Assembly (NCBI GenBank): GCA_046051225.1
Contig: JBJOOR010000002.1
Coordinates: forward strand, 62,001 to 126,000
DNA length: 64,000 bases
DNA from: CAIODY01 sp046051225
GTDB lineage: Bacteria > Bacteroidota > Bacteroidia > Chitinophagales > CAIODY01
Direction: 5' to 3'
Part shown: piece by piece, positions 16,725 through 26,514 of the stretch
Layout of the letters: each line of letters opens with the position of its first letter
Position numbering within the stretch: position 1 is the first letter of the stretch
Position numbers and translations under genes: made by a program
Notes under the pieces: generated by a model
Seen by the model: only the letters and a program-made list of their open reading frames with translations
Told to the model about the DNA's origin: nothing
The model's database searches: none

Positions 16725-17360
16725 ATGAACTTACATAATTTAAGAATTGATTACAAAAACTATTCACTTAGTAAAAACGATGTAAATCCAAATCCAATTG
16801 TTCAGTTTGAAAATTGGTTTAAAGATGCAATGAATGCTGAAATTAACGATGCTAATGCATTTACTTTGTGTACAGTAAATGAAATGAATAAACCATCCTG
16901 CCGAATTGTTTTATTAAAAGATGTAACAGATTTAGGTTTCGTTTTTTTTACTAATTATGAAGGTCGTAAAGGAAAAGATATTGCATGCAATAATAATGTT
17001 TCAATTGTATTTCATTGGAAAGAATTAGAAAGACAAGTTAGAATAGAAGGTACTGCACAAAAAATAAGCGATGAAGAAAGCGATGAATATTTTAACAGTC
17101 GCCCTCGAGAAAGTCAGCTTGGTGCTTGGGCTTCACCTCAATCAAGTGTTATTCATAATCGCCCCGTTTTAGAATCAAGAATTGAATTTTATACTGAAAA
17201 ATTTAAAAATAAATCCATTCCAAAACCTACATATTGGGGTGGGTATATAGTTAAGCCTGAAACAGTGGAATTTTGGCAGGGTCGTCCATCAAGATTGCAT
17301 GATAGGATTCAGTACGAGCATATTGATAGAAAATGGCAAATCAGCAGACTAGCACCATAG
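16725..17360 (+). CDS. pdxH: Pyridoxamine/pyridoxine 5'-phosphate oxidase
   Basis: A 211-residue flavoenzyme that makes pyridoxal 5'-phosphate from the PNP or PMP forms. The FMN-binding RIVLLKDV and FFTNYEGRKGKDI segments are present. RPRESQLGAWAS (about residues 125-136), the PTYWGGY substrate motif and the C-terminal signature VEFWQGRPSRLHDRI are complete. The length matches the E. coli enzyme. Its stop codon abuts the stop codon of the convergent Wzz-like gene without a gap. Confidence 0.96.
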   Translation: MNLHNLRIDYKNYSLSKNDVNPNPIVQFENWFKDAMNAEINDANAFTLCTVNEMNKPSCRIVLLKDVTDLGFVFFTNYEGRKGKDIACNNNVSIVFHWKELERQVRIEGTAQKISDEESDEYFNSRPRESQLGAWASPQSSVIHNRPVLESRIEFYTEKFKNKSIPKPTYWGGYIVKPETVEFWQGRPSRLHDRIQYEHIDRKWQISRLAP

Positions 17361-18407
17361 TTATAAAACCGAATCAGGTGTAGCTTCATTTAACGATTCA
17401 TTTTTTTTCTTTGATGTAGCTTTTGAAATTTCGCTGCTAATTACAGAACCCAATAAATTTCGGACAATAAAAATAATTGTAACCATAGCAGCAAAAATCG
17501 CATAGAGTATAGCACTTGCCATTTTTGAAGGTGTTGTAACTCCATCAATATAGGGTAGATCTAAAATTTCTATAATTGGTTTATCTGTTTGATATCGCAC
17601 AAAAGCCTGCTCTTGTAAATCAACTAATTTTAAATATCTTGCTGAAATTATTCTTTTTCGTTCTTCTAAATCTTCTTTTGGAATGCCTACAGTTTTTTTG
17701 ATAATAAATTTATTTTGATCATCAAATTCAGCGTATTGGTATTTAATATTCTCGTATATTTCTTTAACAGAATCTGCCCTGTGCGTAATATAAATTAAAT
17801 CCTCTTTTGCTTTTTCAGTTTTTTTATTGAAATTAAATGTAATTAATTCATCAATTATACTTTGATTTTCGTACAATGCTAAATCATCACTATAAGCATT
17901 ATTAATTAAACTCATAAAACCACTTTCATCTAATACCGCAAAACAATCACCCCTTAAATAATTTGCACCTCTTGTAATTCTTTCTTTTTCTGGAAGTTTT
18001 TTGAAATCAACTTTGGTTGCCCAAGGCATTAGTTTTTTATTATTATCATCAATTATCCAATCGGCTAAATATTTATATGGTAAATGAAGAGAAGAATCTA
18101 CCTTACGACTAGCTATATATTGTGTCATTAAATGACTATTTAATACTTTTGCTAAAACCGCCAATGCCCCACCTCTAGTTGCCACATTGCCATTAATTAA
18201 TTCTAATGGACTGCCGGTTAATGTGGCTTCTTTATCAGGATAAAACGTTGATTTAGCTGAATATTTTGTTGGTAATAATCCTTTGTAATACCACCCCATT
18301 GCAAATGCAATAGCAGCAGCAATTAAAACAAATACAATTCGTTTTTTTATTAAATCTAATGCTTGGTTTAATAAACCATTGTAATTGATATTTTGATTTT
18401 CTGACAT
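17361..18407 (-). CDS. Wzz-like polysaccharide chain-length determinant
   Basis: A 348-residue inner-membrane protein with two transmembrane segments, at about residues 20-42 and 300-322. They enclose a periplasmic, coiled-coil-rich domain, the layout of Wzz/polysaccharide co-polymerases. The N-terminal part before TM1 is short (about 20 residues), and no kinase domain is attached. It is downstream of the SLBB export protein gene with a 15-bp gap, so the two form an export pair for capsule or exopolysaccharide. No glycosyltransferases lie next to it in the window; the nearest is at 27.4 kb. Confidence 0.8.
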   Translation of the reverse strand: MSENQNINYNGLLNQALDLIKKRIVFVLIAAAIAFAMGWYYKGLLPTKYSAKSTFYPDKEATLTGSPLELINGNVATRGGALAVLAKVLNSHLMTQYIASRKVDSSLHLPYKYLADWIIDDNNKKLMPWATKVDFKKLPEKERITRGANYLRGDCFAVLDESGFMSLINNAYSDDLALYENQSIIDELITFNFNKKTEKAKEDLIYITHRADSVKEIYENIKYQYAEFDDQNKFIIKKTVGIPKEDLEERKRIISARYLKLVDLQEQAFVRYQTDKPIIEILDLPYIDGVTTPSKMASAILYAIFAAMVTIIFIVRNLLGSVISSEISKATSKKKNESLNEATPDSVL

Positions 18408-18422
18408 AAATAAGTACCTGAA

Positions 18423-20975
18423 TTATTTTGTAGATTGATTCAATTTTGTTACCGCTAAATAAACCAAAAGTGATCCCGACAAAGTTGTTAAAGTATAAGA
18501 AGCAGCTTGCAATATTTGAACAGGCAATTGGCTTGCTTGGCGCAAATAATTTTTTTCTGGTCGGTTTGGAACGTTTAATGTACAACCATAATCAACTTTA
18601 GGATAGATGGTGAAAAATAAATAATTGTGTGCCTTTTTCACAATTCCATTAGCATATCTTACGGTGCATTTTCTTTTCCACGGATGATCTCCAAAGCCGC
18701 CAGCCAAGTTTATATAATATTTAAAATCAGTATTCTCTCTATCATAAAATACATTTACAGGCACTTGAACATTGCCTGTAATTTTTATCACTTCATCTAA
18801 TTCAGGAATAGTTAGTTCATCACCTTCATTTAAAATAATATCTGATTTTGAACCTGGACGCTTAATGGCTGCCCCCAAATCAATTAATATAACTGCACCA
18901 ACAGTTAGTCGCTTAAATGTTGCTCCTTTCACATTAGCAGTGGATAATAACCCTCCTGACCTTCTGATTAATGAGGATATTCTTTCTTTATCTTCTTTTT
19001 TACTAAATATGCCTGGGTATTTAACTTGACCAAAAATAGTTACATTTTTTTGTAAACTAAAATCAGGATTTTTTCTTACAAAAATTTGATCATATGGATT
19101 TAAAATAATTTTTTCAGCTATTGTATCATTTTCAATAATTGGATCAATTGCATATTGTTTAATAATAGTTTTGATTGGTATATTTCTACGCTTTGCATCT
19201 TCAATACTTACAATACTAGCTATTTCTACTTGATTGTATTCGGCCTCTCCTCTCATTCCACCACAGATGTATAGTAAATCTTTTAGTGTTCGTTTACCTG
19301 ATAAAATAAAATTCCCAGGATTTCTAACTAATCCATTAATGGTTACAAATGGAATATCTTGAAAAGTTGAAACGCTATAAATTTTTAACGCATCAAATTG
19401 TTTAATTTCAACATTATTTTCTTCGTATAATTTTTGAGCACTAGAATCTGTTTTAATCAACGAATCTTTTTTTACAACTGCTTCTAAATTTATTGGAATG
19501 TACTGTATTTGAAAATCAGGGGCAATGCGTATCACATAAGCTCTTTTTAAATATGCTTCACCTTTTAAACCACCCGATTTTGCTATCAAATCAGCTATAT
19601 GTTCGCCTTTTTTTAATTCGTAAATACCAGGATAAGCTACTTCGCCTATTATTTGTGCTTTATTAGTTATTTCATCATTAATACTTCTTATAAAAACCCT
19701 ATCACCATCTAATAATTCAAATTTTCTTGTACCATTAATTATTTCATAAGCATTTAAATCAAGCATTCTTACTTTTTCATTCTCTGTTCTAAAAACTTGA
19801 ATATTTGCCAAACGAGCATTAAATTTAATACCACCAGCCAATTCAATTAAATCCTGTAAATTTTCTTTATCTTTTAGTTGGTAAATTAATGGACGTTTAA
19901 TTTCACCAGCAATGTCAACTTGTTTATGATTTACCGAAACAAATAAGAAATCGTTATTTTCTAAATAAATATCATCTTGCTTGTCTCCATGTTGAAGATA
20001 TTTATACACATCTAATGTATCAATATTTTGTCCATTTCGTTTAATAATTATTTCTCTTAACGAACCTAGTTTATTAGGGCCACCTGCAAGATATAATGCA
20101 TTAAAAGCTGTATTTAATGATGAAATTGAATATGCACCTGGCTGACTAACCTCTCCAACAACATTTACACGAATAGTTCTTACTTGCCCAATGGTTACTT
20201 CAATATTACTTCCTGCTGGAGTAATAGCTTTAAATTTATTAATTATAATGTCTCTCATATTTTTGTAGGTTACACCTTTCAAAAATATTTTACCAATATT
20301 GGATGGAAAAATTGCTCCATCTTTTCCTACAATAAATGTGTTTTGAAATTCGGCTTCTCCCCAAATTGTTACAATAATATTGTCACCAGGTCCAATTCTG
20401 TAATCATCTGGTGGAACAGGATTTTCAACAGGTGTAAATACTAGTGATGAACGAGCAAATATAGAACCACCATACACTTCAGTATTAACATTTGAGTTTT
20501 TACCAAAATAATCTGGTAAATCTTTTAATGCCTTAATCTGCTGTTTTTTCGCTTCATCTTCCGATAAATCGCGTTTAATTTTAAATACATCTTTTACACT
20601 TTGCTTGCCTGCATTTTGAGAATTTAAATAGCGTTGAATTTCTTCTTCAGATACACCTGCTTGACGCAATTCATCCAATCTGGTTTGAATATCATTATCT
20701 CCATCTGGATTATCTGGGTCAACTTCTTTTGGCGCTTGCAATCCACTAGGGCCTGTTTTTTTGCCATCATATTGTACAGCATTCATATCCTTTATTAGTT
20801 GTGTTGGACCTACATTGCCACCACCACTTCTAATTGCGCCACCACTATTTGTTGCGCCAACACCTGCCGAGCTTGCTCCTCCTGTTGTTTGAGCAAATGA
20901 ATACAAACTAATTAGCAGCAATAAAGTTATTAAACTTACTTTTTTTTTCGTCATCAACAAAACCGATTGATACAT
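18423..20975 (-). CDS. Polysaccharide export outer-membrane protein with multiple SLBB domains (Wza-like)
   Basis: An 850-residue protein. An Sec signal peptide ends near SLYSFAQ. The first mature stretch is Gly/Ser rich. The poly_export domain (YRIGPGDNIIVTIWG, about residues 190-205) is followed by at least five or six SLBB repeats (pattern VNVVGEVSQPGAYSI, VDIAGEIKRPL, AQIIGEVAYPGIYEL, VTINGLVRNPGNFIL, VTIFGQVKYPGIFS, ITGNVQVPVNV). The protein ends with a C-terminal hydrophobic segment. It is longer than E. coli Wza, as is common in Bacteroidetes. The inner ATG at 20954 gives a more canonical signal (MTKKKVSLITLLLL...) and may be the true start. The Wzz-like gene follows in the same unit. 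Confidence 0.88.
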   Translation of the reverse strand: MYQSVLLMTKKKVSLITLLLLISLYSFAQTTGGASSAGVGATNSGGAIRSGGGNVGPTQLIKDMNAVQYDGKKTGPSGLQAPKEVDPDNPDGDNDIQTRLDELRQAGVSEEEIQRYLNSQNAGKQSVKDVFKIKRDLSEDEAKKQQIKALKDLPDYFGKNSNVNTEVYGGSIFARSSLVFTPVENPVPPDDYRIGPGDNIIVTIWGEAEFQNTFIVGKDGAIFPSNIGKIFLKGVTYKNMRDIIINKFKAITPAGSNIEVTIGQVRTIRVNVVGEVSQPGAYSISSLNTAFNALYLAGGPNKLGSLREIIIKRNGQNIDTLDVYKYLQHGDKQDDIYLENNDFLFVSVNHKQVDIAGEIKRPLIYQLKDKENLQDLIELAGGIKFNARLANIQVFRTENEKVRMLDLNAYEIINGTRKFELLDGDRVFIRSINDEITNKAQIIGEVAYPGIYELKKGEHIADLIAKSGGLKGEAYLKRAYVIRIAPDFQIQYIPINLEAVVKKDSLIKTDSSAQKLYEENNVEIKQFDALKIYSVSTFQDIPFVTINGLVRNPGNFILSGKRTLKDLLYICGGMRGEAEYNQVEIASIVSIEDAKRRNIPIKTIIKQYAIDPIIENDTIAEKIILNPYDQIFVRKNPDFSLQKNVTIFGQVKYPGIFSKKEDKERISSLIRRSGGLLSTANVKGATFKRLTVGAVILIDLGAAIKRPGSKSDIILNEGDELTIPELDEVIKITGNVQVPVNVFYDRENTDFKYYINLAGGFGDHPWKRKCTVRYANGIVKKAHNYLFFTIYPKVDYGCTLNVPNRPEKNYLRQASQLPVQILQAASYTLTTLSGSLLVYLAVTKLNQSTK

Positions 20976-21069
20976 ATTATTTTAATAAAGATTTTCTTTG
21001 AATGGGTAAATATACAATTTATTATTTGGCTGATAAAGTTATGCTGAATTTTAACGAAGCATCAATAAT

Positions 21070-21843
21070 TTATTGGCCATTAAAATTGTTTCCGCTTCCA
21101 CCACGATTATTAAAGTTTCTATTACGGTTATTATTATTCCTGTTATTATTATTGTTACTTCGGTTATTATTTGGATTATTGTTTTGATTACCGCCACTTC
21201 CGCCATTATTATTCCTGTTATTATTATTTCCGTTTCGATTTACAAATGGCTTTTTGTTTTTATTATTTCTATTATTATTGTTGTTTTGATGAAACTGGCG
21301 CTGTTGCATATTTGCAATTCGTTGGTCTTCATTTAATGCCAATACACCACCACTCATCATTCGTAAATCATCTTTAATGGTATCATCATTCACATCATCG
21401 CTATTCCAATTTCTGTAAGTCATTTTCATAACCGTAGCAATGCCTTGTGCAAATTCCTTTTGCTTTTCAGTATCGGTTTCTTTCAAAGCTTTTTCAATTA
21501 AAATTTCAACATTATGACCATAATGTCTAAACTCAACTTTGTGTTTTGGATATTTTAATCGCTTGGGTTTTGCCACCACAGTATCGGGTGTTGGAGTAGG
21601 ATATGGCGAATCAACATCCAATTTAAAATCACTCATAATAAATAAATGATCCCAAAGTTTATGGCGAAAATCTTCTACATTTTTTAAATGCGGAAACAAC
21701 ATGCCCATCATCTCGATGGCATATTTTGCATAATGATTTCGTTTTTCACGGTCTTCGATGGCGGTAATAATGTCAACCATTTTTTGAATATGACGACCAT
21801 ATTCACGGATGATTATTTCGCCACGTTGCGAATTATATTGCAT
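21070..21843 (-). CDS. DUF4290 family protein with an Asn-rich tail
   Basis: A 257-residue protein. Residues 1-180 match the Bacteroidetes-restricted DUF4290 pattern (MQYNSQRGEIIIREYGRHIQ start, and the HYAKYAIEMMGMLFPHL helix). The family function is unknown. From about residue 180 the sequence turns into a low-complexity tail made almost only of Asn, Arg, Gly and Gln. The same tail at DNA level makes long false ORFs on the opposite strand. Such tails may bind nucleic acid or drive condensation; this is inference. It is a single gene, 94 bp from the Wza-like gene start and in the same direction. Confidence 0.82.
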   Translation of the reverse strand: MQYNSQRGEIIIREYGRHIQKMVDIITAIEDREKRNHYAKYAIEMMGMLFPHLKNVEDFRHKLWDHLFIMSDFKLDVDSPYPTPTPDTVVAKPKRLKYPKHKVEFRHYGHNVEILIEKALKETDTEKQKEFAQGIATVMKMTYRNWNSDDVNDDTIKDDLRMMSGGVLALNEDQRIANMQQRQFHQNNNNNRNNKNKKPFVNRNGNNNNRNNNGGSGGNQNNNPNNNRSNNNNNRNNNNRNRNFNNRGGSGNNFNGQ

Positions 21844-21971
21844 AAAATAATTTGTTTAAAAATGATAGTAAAATGAGAAAGCAACTTTTCTAAAAAATTA
21901 ACAAGAGCAGTTAATTTGAATTTAGAGGAAATGAAATTGCAGCACGAAAGTAAATAATTTATTGTAAAATG

Positions 21972-22157
21972 TTATTCTTTTTTTGAATCCGTATCATCCC
22001 ACAATTTTTTGCGCTGTATGGGTTTCTTTTTATATGGGCAATGTTTGCAGCCATTATCGCAGCAATAGCCCCGTTTAGATAAATGATGTTCGGTAAAAAC
22101 CATGTATCCGCTTTCGTTATAATAAAAATCAATACCCTCTTTTAACAATTCTTTCAT
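21972..22157 (-). CDS. DUF5522 family small cysteine-rich protein
   Basis: A 61-residue protein with the DUF5522 signature: a FTEHHLSKRGYCC segment followed by DNGCKHCPY, four cysteines in a compact CC-x3-C-x2-C arrangement likely to hold a metal. It ends with a charged, Lys-rich tail. Its function is unknown. It lies 9 bp downstream of the DUF2461 gene and so is cotranscribed with it. Confidence 0.8.
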   Translation of the reverse strand: MKELLKEGIDFYYNESGYMVFTEHHLSKRGYCCDNGCKHCPYKKKPIQRKKLWDDTDSKKE

Positions 22158-22166
22158 CTCAAAAAT

Positions 22167-22829
22167 TTATTCGGTAGTAATAGCAGTATCAAAAAATTGT
22201 AAAAATGGATACAGCACTTTTGCCTTTGCTGCAAATGTTTTATAAAAGTTTTTATCTATTAATTCTTCATCAGTAAATGAATTTGATACATACAAATTTT
22301 TATGCTTTAAAAAATCGAGTGCAGGATTAGTATCTTCATATCCTTTGGGTGCATTTTTTAATTTTTCGCCTTCAAAATTGGGATACATTTTTTTAAAAGC
22401 TGATGCTGAAATTATCTTTTTAAAATCAGCGTAATTGTAATCTATCTCTTGGCGAATAGCTTTTAATTGATTAGGCATTGCACCATACACACCGCCACCA
22501 ATAAATGATTTATTGGGTTCGATATGAAAATAATATCCACCAACGCCATTGCTTTTTCCATACTTCGAAAAGTAAGCACCCATGTTAGTTTTGTATGGTG
22601 ATTTATCTTTACTAAATCTTATATCACGATTAATTCTAAAAATACAATTCTTGGGTTCAAGCCCAATTATACCTTTATCAAATTTACTTATTTCTGAAAT
22701 AATATTAGTACATAATTCTTTTAATTCAGCTTTAGCTTGCTCATAATCATTTCTATTTCTATCAAACCATATCTTGTTATTATTAGTTTTTAGAAACTCT
22801 AAAAATTGAAGTGTGTTTTTCGAAATCAT
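22167..22829 (-). CDS. DUF2461 family protein
   Basis: A 220-residue protein that matches the DUF2461/TIGR02453 family along its length: an FLEFLKTNNNKIWFDRNR opening, CIFRINRDIRFSKDKSPYKTN in the middle and the GGYYFHIEP segment. The biochemical role is not known; the protein is predicted soluble. It heads a two-gene unit with the DUF5522 gene and is divergent from the MFS transporter gene. Confidence 0.88.
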   Translation of the reverse strand: MISKNTLQFLEFLKTNNNKIWFDRNRNDYEQAKAELKELCTNIISEISKFDKGIIGLEPKNCIFRINRDIRFSKDKSPYKTNMGAYFSKYGKSNGVGGYYFHIEPNKSFIGGGVYGAMPNQLKAIRQEIDYNYADFKKIISASAFKKMYPNFEGEKLKNAPKGYEDTNPALDFLKHKNLYVSNSFTDEELIDKNFYKTFAAKAKVLYPFLQFFDTAITTE

Positions 22830-22966
22830 AATTTTGGTAAATTAATTTTTTGATGTAAACATAAAAATAGTAAGACAGGTTTTAAAAATTAATTTTAATT
22901 CAACTTTTATCTATAGTCCTTAAAATTCTTCTTACACATTTACCTTATCATTCACAATCATTCATT

Positions 22967-22974
22967 TACTTTTG
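22967..22974 (+). promoter_or_regulatory. -7 promoter box of the MFS exporter gene
   Basis: TACTTTTG is an exact TAnnTTTG match, 19 bp before the start codon, in the gap between divergent genes. Confidence 0.5.
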
Positions 22975-22993
22975 TAACCAATAATTTAATACA

Positions 22994-24211
22994 ATGAAAA
23001 ATAAAAATGCTGCTATCGGATTTATATTCGTAACGCTTTTAATTGATGTAATAGGCTTTGGTATTATCATTCCTGTATTTCCACGATTGCTTTCGCAAAT
23101 GGAACATATACCTATAAATGAGGCAAGTAAACTTGGTGGTTTTTTGCTTTTTGCATTTTCAATAGCACAATTTTTGTTTTCACCATTGATGGGAAACCTA
23201 AGCGATAAATATGGTAGAAGACCTATTTTGCTTTTTTCATTATTAGGTTTTGGATTAGATTATTTAATCATGGCATTTGCACCATCTTATAGTTGGTTAA
23301 TTGTAGGAAGAGTAATTGCAGGCATAACTGGCGCAAGCTTTACTACAGCATCAGCTTACATTGCCGATATTTCATCGCCCGAGGAAAGAGCCAAAAATTT
23401 TGGAATGATTGGCGCTGCTTTCGGTATGGGTTTCATTATTGGGCCTGTGTTGGGCGGCATTTCAGCAAAGTTCGGAATCAGAGTCCCATTTTTTTTAGCG
23501 TCTGGTTTATCATTAGTAAATTTTTTATATGGCTATTTTATTTTACCCGAATCATTAAGCAAAGAAAATCGCCGCTCATTTGATTGGAAAAAAGCCAACC
23601 CAATTGGTACACTTATTCAACTAAGTAAATACAAAAATATTTTAGGGCTTTTGATTGCCTTTATTTTTTTGGCTTTAGGTTCACATGCTGTACAAAGTAA
23701 TTGGAGCTATTTTACCATGTATCGTTTTAAATGGAGTGAAGATATGGTAGGCTATTCGCTGGGTATTGTAGGTGTGTTAGTTGGCTTAGTACAAGGCGTT
23801 TTAATCAAATACATCAACCCAAAATTGGGCAATGAAAAAAGCATTTATTTAGGTTTTGGATTGTATGCATTAGGTATGTTTTTATTTGCATTTGCCACAC
23901 AAAGTTGGATGATGTTTACCTTTTTAATTCCCTATTGTTTGGGAGGCATTTCTGGTCCTGCTTTGCAATCATTAATGGCTGGCGATGTTCCACCAACTCA
24001 CCAAGGCGAATTGCAAGGCGGTTTAACAAGTTTGATGAGTGCTACCAGTATTGTTGGACCTATTATGATGACATCAACTTTTTATTTTTTTACCAAAGAT
24101 GCAGCTCCTATAAAATTTGCAGGCGCTCCATTTATTTTAGGTGGAACATTTATGCTAATCAGCAGCCTAATTACTTATTGGGATTTGCATTGGCGGCATC
24201 GCAATAAATAA
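22994..24211 (+). CDS. MFS transporter of the TetA/drug exporter type
   Basis: A 405-residue protein with 12 predicted membrane spans. The loop 2-3 motif A reads GNLSDKYGRRPILL, and motif C of the DHA1 exporters appears as GFIIGPVLGG in TM5. TM1 has the acidic LIDVIGFGIIIPVFP pattern shared by TetA-class tetracycline exporters and many housekeeping relatives. It should use the proton gradient to export a drug or metabolite; whether tetracycline is a substrate cannot be told. It ends in a clear terminator and is a single-gene unit. Confidence 0.85.
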   Translation: MKNKNAAIGFIFVTLLIDVIGFGIIIPVFPRLLSQMEHIPINEASKLGGFLLFAFSIAQFLFSPLMGNLSDKYGRRPILLFSLLGFGLDYLIMAFAPSYSWLIVGRVIAGITGASFTTASAYIADISSPEERAKNFGMIGAAFGMGFIIGPVLGGISAKFGIRVPFFLASGLSLVNFLYGYFILPESLSKENRRSFDWKKANPIGTLIQLSKYKNILGLLIAFIFLALGSHAVQSNWSYFTMYRFKWSEDMVGYSLGIVGVLVGLVQGVLIKYINPKLGNEKSIYLGFGLYALGMFLFAFATQSWMMFTFLIPYCLGGISGPALQSLMAGDVPPTHQGELQGGLTSLMSATSIVGPIMMTSTFYFFTKDAAPIKFAGAPFILGGTFMLISSLITYWDLHWRHRNK

Positions 24212-24233
24212 TTTTTATTTTATTTCTCATTTT

Positions 24234-24269
24234 AACTACGTAATTAAGCTTAGGTAATTACGTAGTTTT
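24234..24269. terminator. Perfect 13-bp hairpin terminator
   Basis: AACTACGTAATTA (24234-24246) and TAATTACGTAGTT (24255-24267) pair perfectly around an 8-nt loop and are followed by TT. The stem contains the palindrome TACGTA. Confidence 0.75.
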
Positions 24270-24358
24270 GCTTGTGTTTTTCTGCTATTAGCCTTCTTAC
24301 ATTTGAACTTATAAAGTGTTATCAATTATTTAACGGCATCTTCTAAACGTAAATCTTT

Positions 24359-26512
24359 ATGAGTACTCGTAAACGACTTATCATCATCCTATCGGCTGTA
24401 GCAGCTTTAGTAGTAGTATCGGCAGTTTTTCTAAATTATTCAATTACATCAAAAATAAATTCGTTATTAGAAGAGCATTTAACGCAATGCAAAAAAGAAT
24501 CGGATTATTTATTTGTAACAAATGGTGGAAGAATACAATCGTATGTATATGAAAATTCATTTTGGGATGATTTTTATAATGCTACTTTAAAAAAAGATAC
24601 AGGCTGGATAAATGAAAATATGACTAGTTCATTACAACAAACTAAATATGGGGCTGAATTTATTTGGATTTTAGATAAAAATTGTAAAGACATTTATAGT
24701 GCATCAATCACCAATAATTTCGAACCCAAAAATCTTCAAAGTGTTCCATTTGATTTAAAAGATTCAATTAAAGCAAAAAGATTTTTGCATTGTATTGTAC
24801 CAATAAATGGCGATTATGTTGAAATTTATTGTGCACCAACGCAGCTTTCGGCCGATGTGAAAAGAATTTCGTTACCTATGGGTTATTTAATTTGTGGCAG
24901 AAGATTAAATTCATTTTATTTTAATGAATTGCATAAAACCAATACACAAATTGATTATTCGATTTCGCCAAAAGAAGAAAATCATTCCGAACACATTAGC
25001 CTTTCCGAAGCTTCAATTATATATTTTAAAACAATTCCATTTTATAATAATCAACAGTTATTTATCAAAGCTCATGTATATCAGCCCGAAATTGCGGCTT
25101 ACCAAAAATTTGTATTCATAGCATTTTTGGTTTTTATCAGTATCACTTTAGGTAGCCTAATTGTATTTTTTGTTTCTTTTAAAACCGAAATTGTATCACC
25201 GCTTTCAAAAATTTCATCTGCATTACAAAATAAAGATTCAGTAATCATTCAACCTTTATCATTAAGTAAAAATGAATTTGGCGAAGTGGCAAGATTGATA
25301 AAATCTTTTTTTGAAGCCAATCATAAATTAGAGGAAGAAATTGTACAACGTAAGGCATCGGAAGAGGCTTTGCAAAAGGCGTTGAAAGTGAAAAGTGAAT
25401 TTTTATCAAACATGAGCCACGAAATACGAACACCCATTAATGGCATTATTGGTATATCAAATTTATTGATGAATGAAAGCCTTTCGAACCAACAAATGGA
25501 TTATGTAAAAGTATTACATCATTCTTCTAATAATTTATTATCAGTAGTTTCAGATATTTTAGATGTATCAAAACTTGAAAGTGATAATTTTAAATTTGAA
25601 CAAAAGCCATTCAACCTACATGATGGCTGCGAAAAAGTATTTCAACTATTTAAACCAAAGGCGGATGAAAAAGGATTGAATTTTATTTTCTTACCCGACT
25701 CAACATCTCATAGCGAAATGATTGTAGGCGATGAATTTAGGTTAGGGCAAATTTTAAATAACCTGATTAGCAACGCCATTAAATTTACTAAAATAGGAGT
25801 GGTTGAATTTTCATATAAAGTGATAAAAGCAAATGCCACTCATTCTACCTACGAATTTTTAATTAAAGATTCGGGCATTGGAATGAAGGAAGAAGAACTG
25901 AATACCGTGTTTGAAAGTTTTTCACAAGCCAATACAACTATTAATAGGAAATTTGGCGGAACAGGGCTAGGGCTAAGCATTTGCAAAAAATTAATAGAAA
26001 AACAAGGTGGCGAAATTCAGGTAAAAAGTGCTTACAAAGTTGGTAGTTCATTTAGTTTCATTCTAACATTTGAAAAGCATGAAGAAACAATACACGAAGC
26101 AGCGCCAGAGCAAAAAGTTACGAATCAGAATTTAAGTAAAATGAAGATTTTGATTGCCGAAGACAATAATATAAATGTGTTTGTGTTGAATCAGTTTTTG
26201 AAAAAATGGGGCGCTGATGTACATGTGGTTGAAAATGGAAAGCTAGCTTTAGAACGATTGCAAGTTGATCATTTTGATATTGTATTAATGGATTACCACA
26301 TGCCTGTGATGAATGGGCTGGAAGCAACTTCTGAAATAAGAAAGTCATCAGATGAAATAACCCGAAATACGCCAGTATTTGCTCTTACGGCCGATGTAAC
26401 ATCGGGTACGAAACAAATGTTATTGAACAATGGATTTAATCAATATGTAAGTAAGCCATTTGCCCCCGAAGTGTTATACGAATTATTATTTCAATACAAA
26501 AATGTACATTAA
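24359..26512 (+). CDS. CHASE4 hybrid sensor histidine kinase with receiver domain
   Basis: A 717-residue membrane sensor. TM1 is at about residues 8-28 and TM2 near 250-273. Between them is a CHASE4-type periplasmic domain (the WDDFYNAT motif is characteristic). A HAMP-like linker follows, then the HisKA box SHEIRTPINGI with the phospho-His near 353. The HATPase motifs are LISNAIKF near 469, DSGIGM near 503 and GGTGLGLSIC near 533. The REC domain begins near 598 with phospho-Asp about 644 (VLMDYHMP). It lacks an HPt domain, so the phosphate must go to a partner outside the window. The small outer-membrane protein gene follows after 2 bp. Confidence 0.9.
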   Translation: MSTRKRLIIILSAVAALVVVSAVFLNYSITSKINSLLEEHLTQCKKESDYLFVTNGGRIQSYVYENSFWDDFYNATLKKDTGWINENMTSSLQQTKYGAEFIWILDKNCKDIYSASITNNFEPKNLQSVPFDLKDSIKAKRFLHCIVPINGDYVEIYCAPTQLSADVKRISLPMGYLICGRRLNSFYFNELHKTNTQIDYSISPKEENHSEHISLSEASIIYFKTIPFYNNQQLFIKAHVYQPEIAAYQKFVFIAFLVFISITLGSLIVFFVSFKTEIVSPLSKISSALQNKDSVIIQPLSLSKNEFGEVARLIKSFFEANHKLEEEIVQRKASEEALQKALKVKSEFLSNMSHEIRTPINGIIGISNLLMNESLSNQQMDYVKVLHHSSNNLLSVVSDILDVSKLESDNFKFEQKPFNLHDGCEKVFQLFKPKADEKGLNFIFLPDSTSHSEMIVGDEFRLGQILNNLISNAIKFTKIGVVEFSYKVIKANATHSTYEFLIKDSGIGMKEEELNTVFESFSQANTTINRKFGGTGLGLSICKKLIEKQGGEIQVKSAYKVGSSFSFILTFEKHEETIHEAAPEQKVTNQNLSKMKILIAEDNNINVFVLNQFLKKWGADVHVVENGKLALERLQVDHFDIVLMDYHMPVMNGLEATSEIRKSSDEITRNTPVFALTADVTSGTKQMLLNNGFNQYVSKPFAPEVLYELLFQYKNVH

Positions 26513-26514
26513 AT

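Noticed and set aside
21002..21377. Several plus-strand ORFs rich in Leu/Ile/Val.
   Set aside because: They are the complement of the Asn-rich tail of the DUF4290 gene and lack any independent support.
22994..24211. A dedicated tetracycline-resistance gene.
   Set aside because: The motifs fit the wide TetA-like MFS group, most of which are not resistance determinants; no tetR gene is adjacent.
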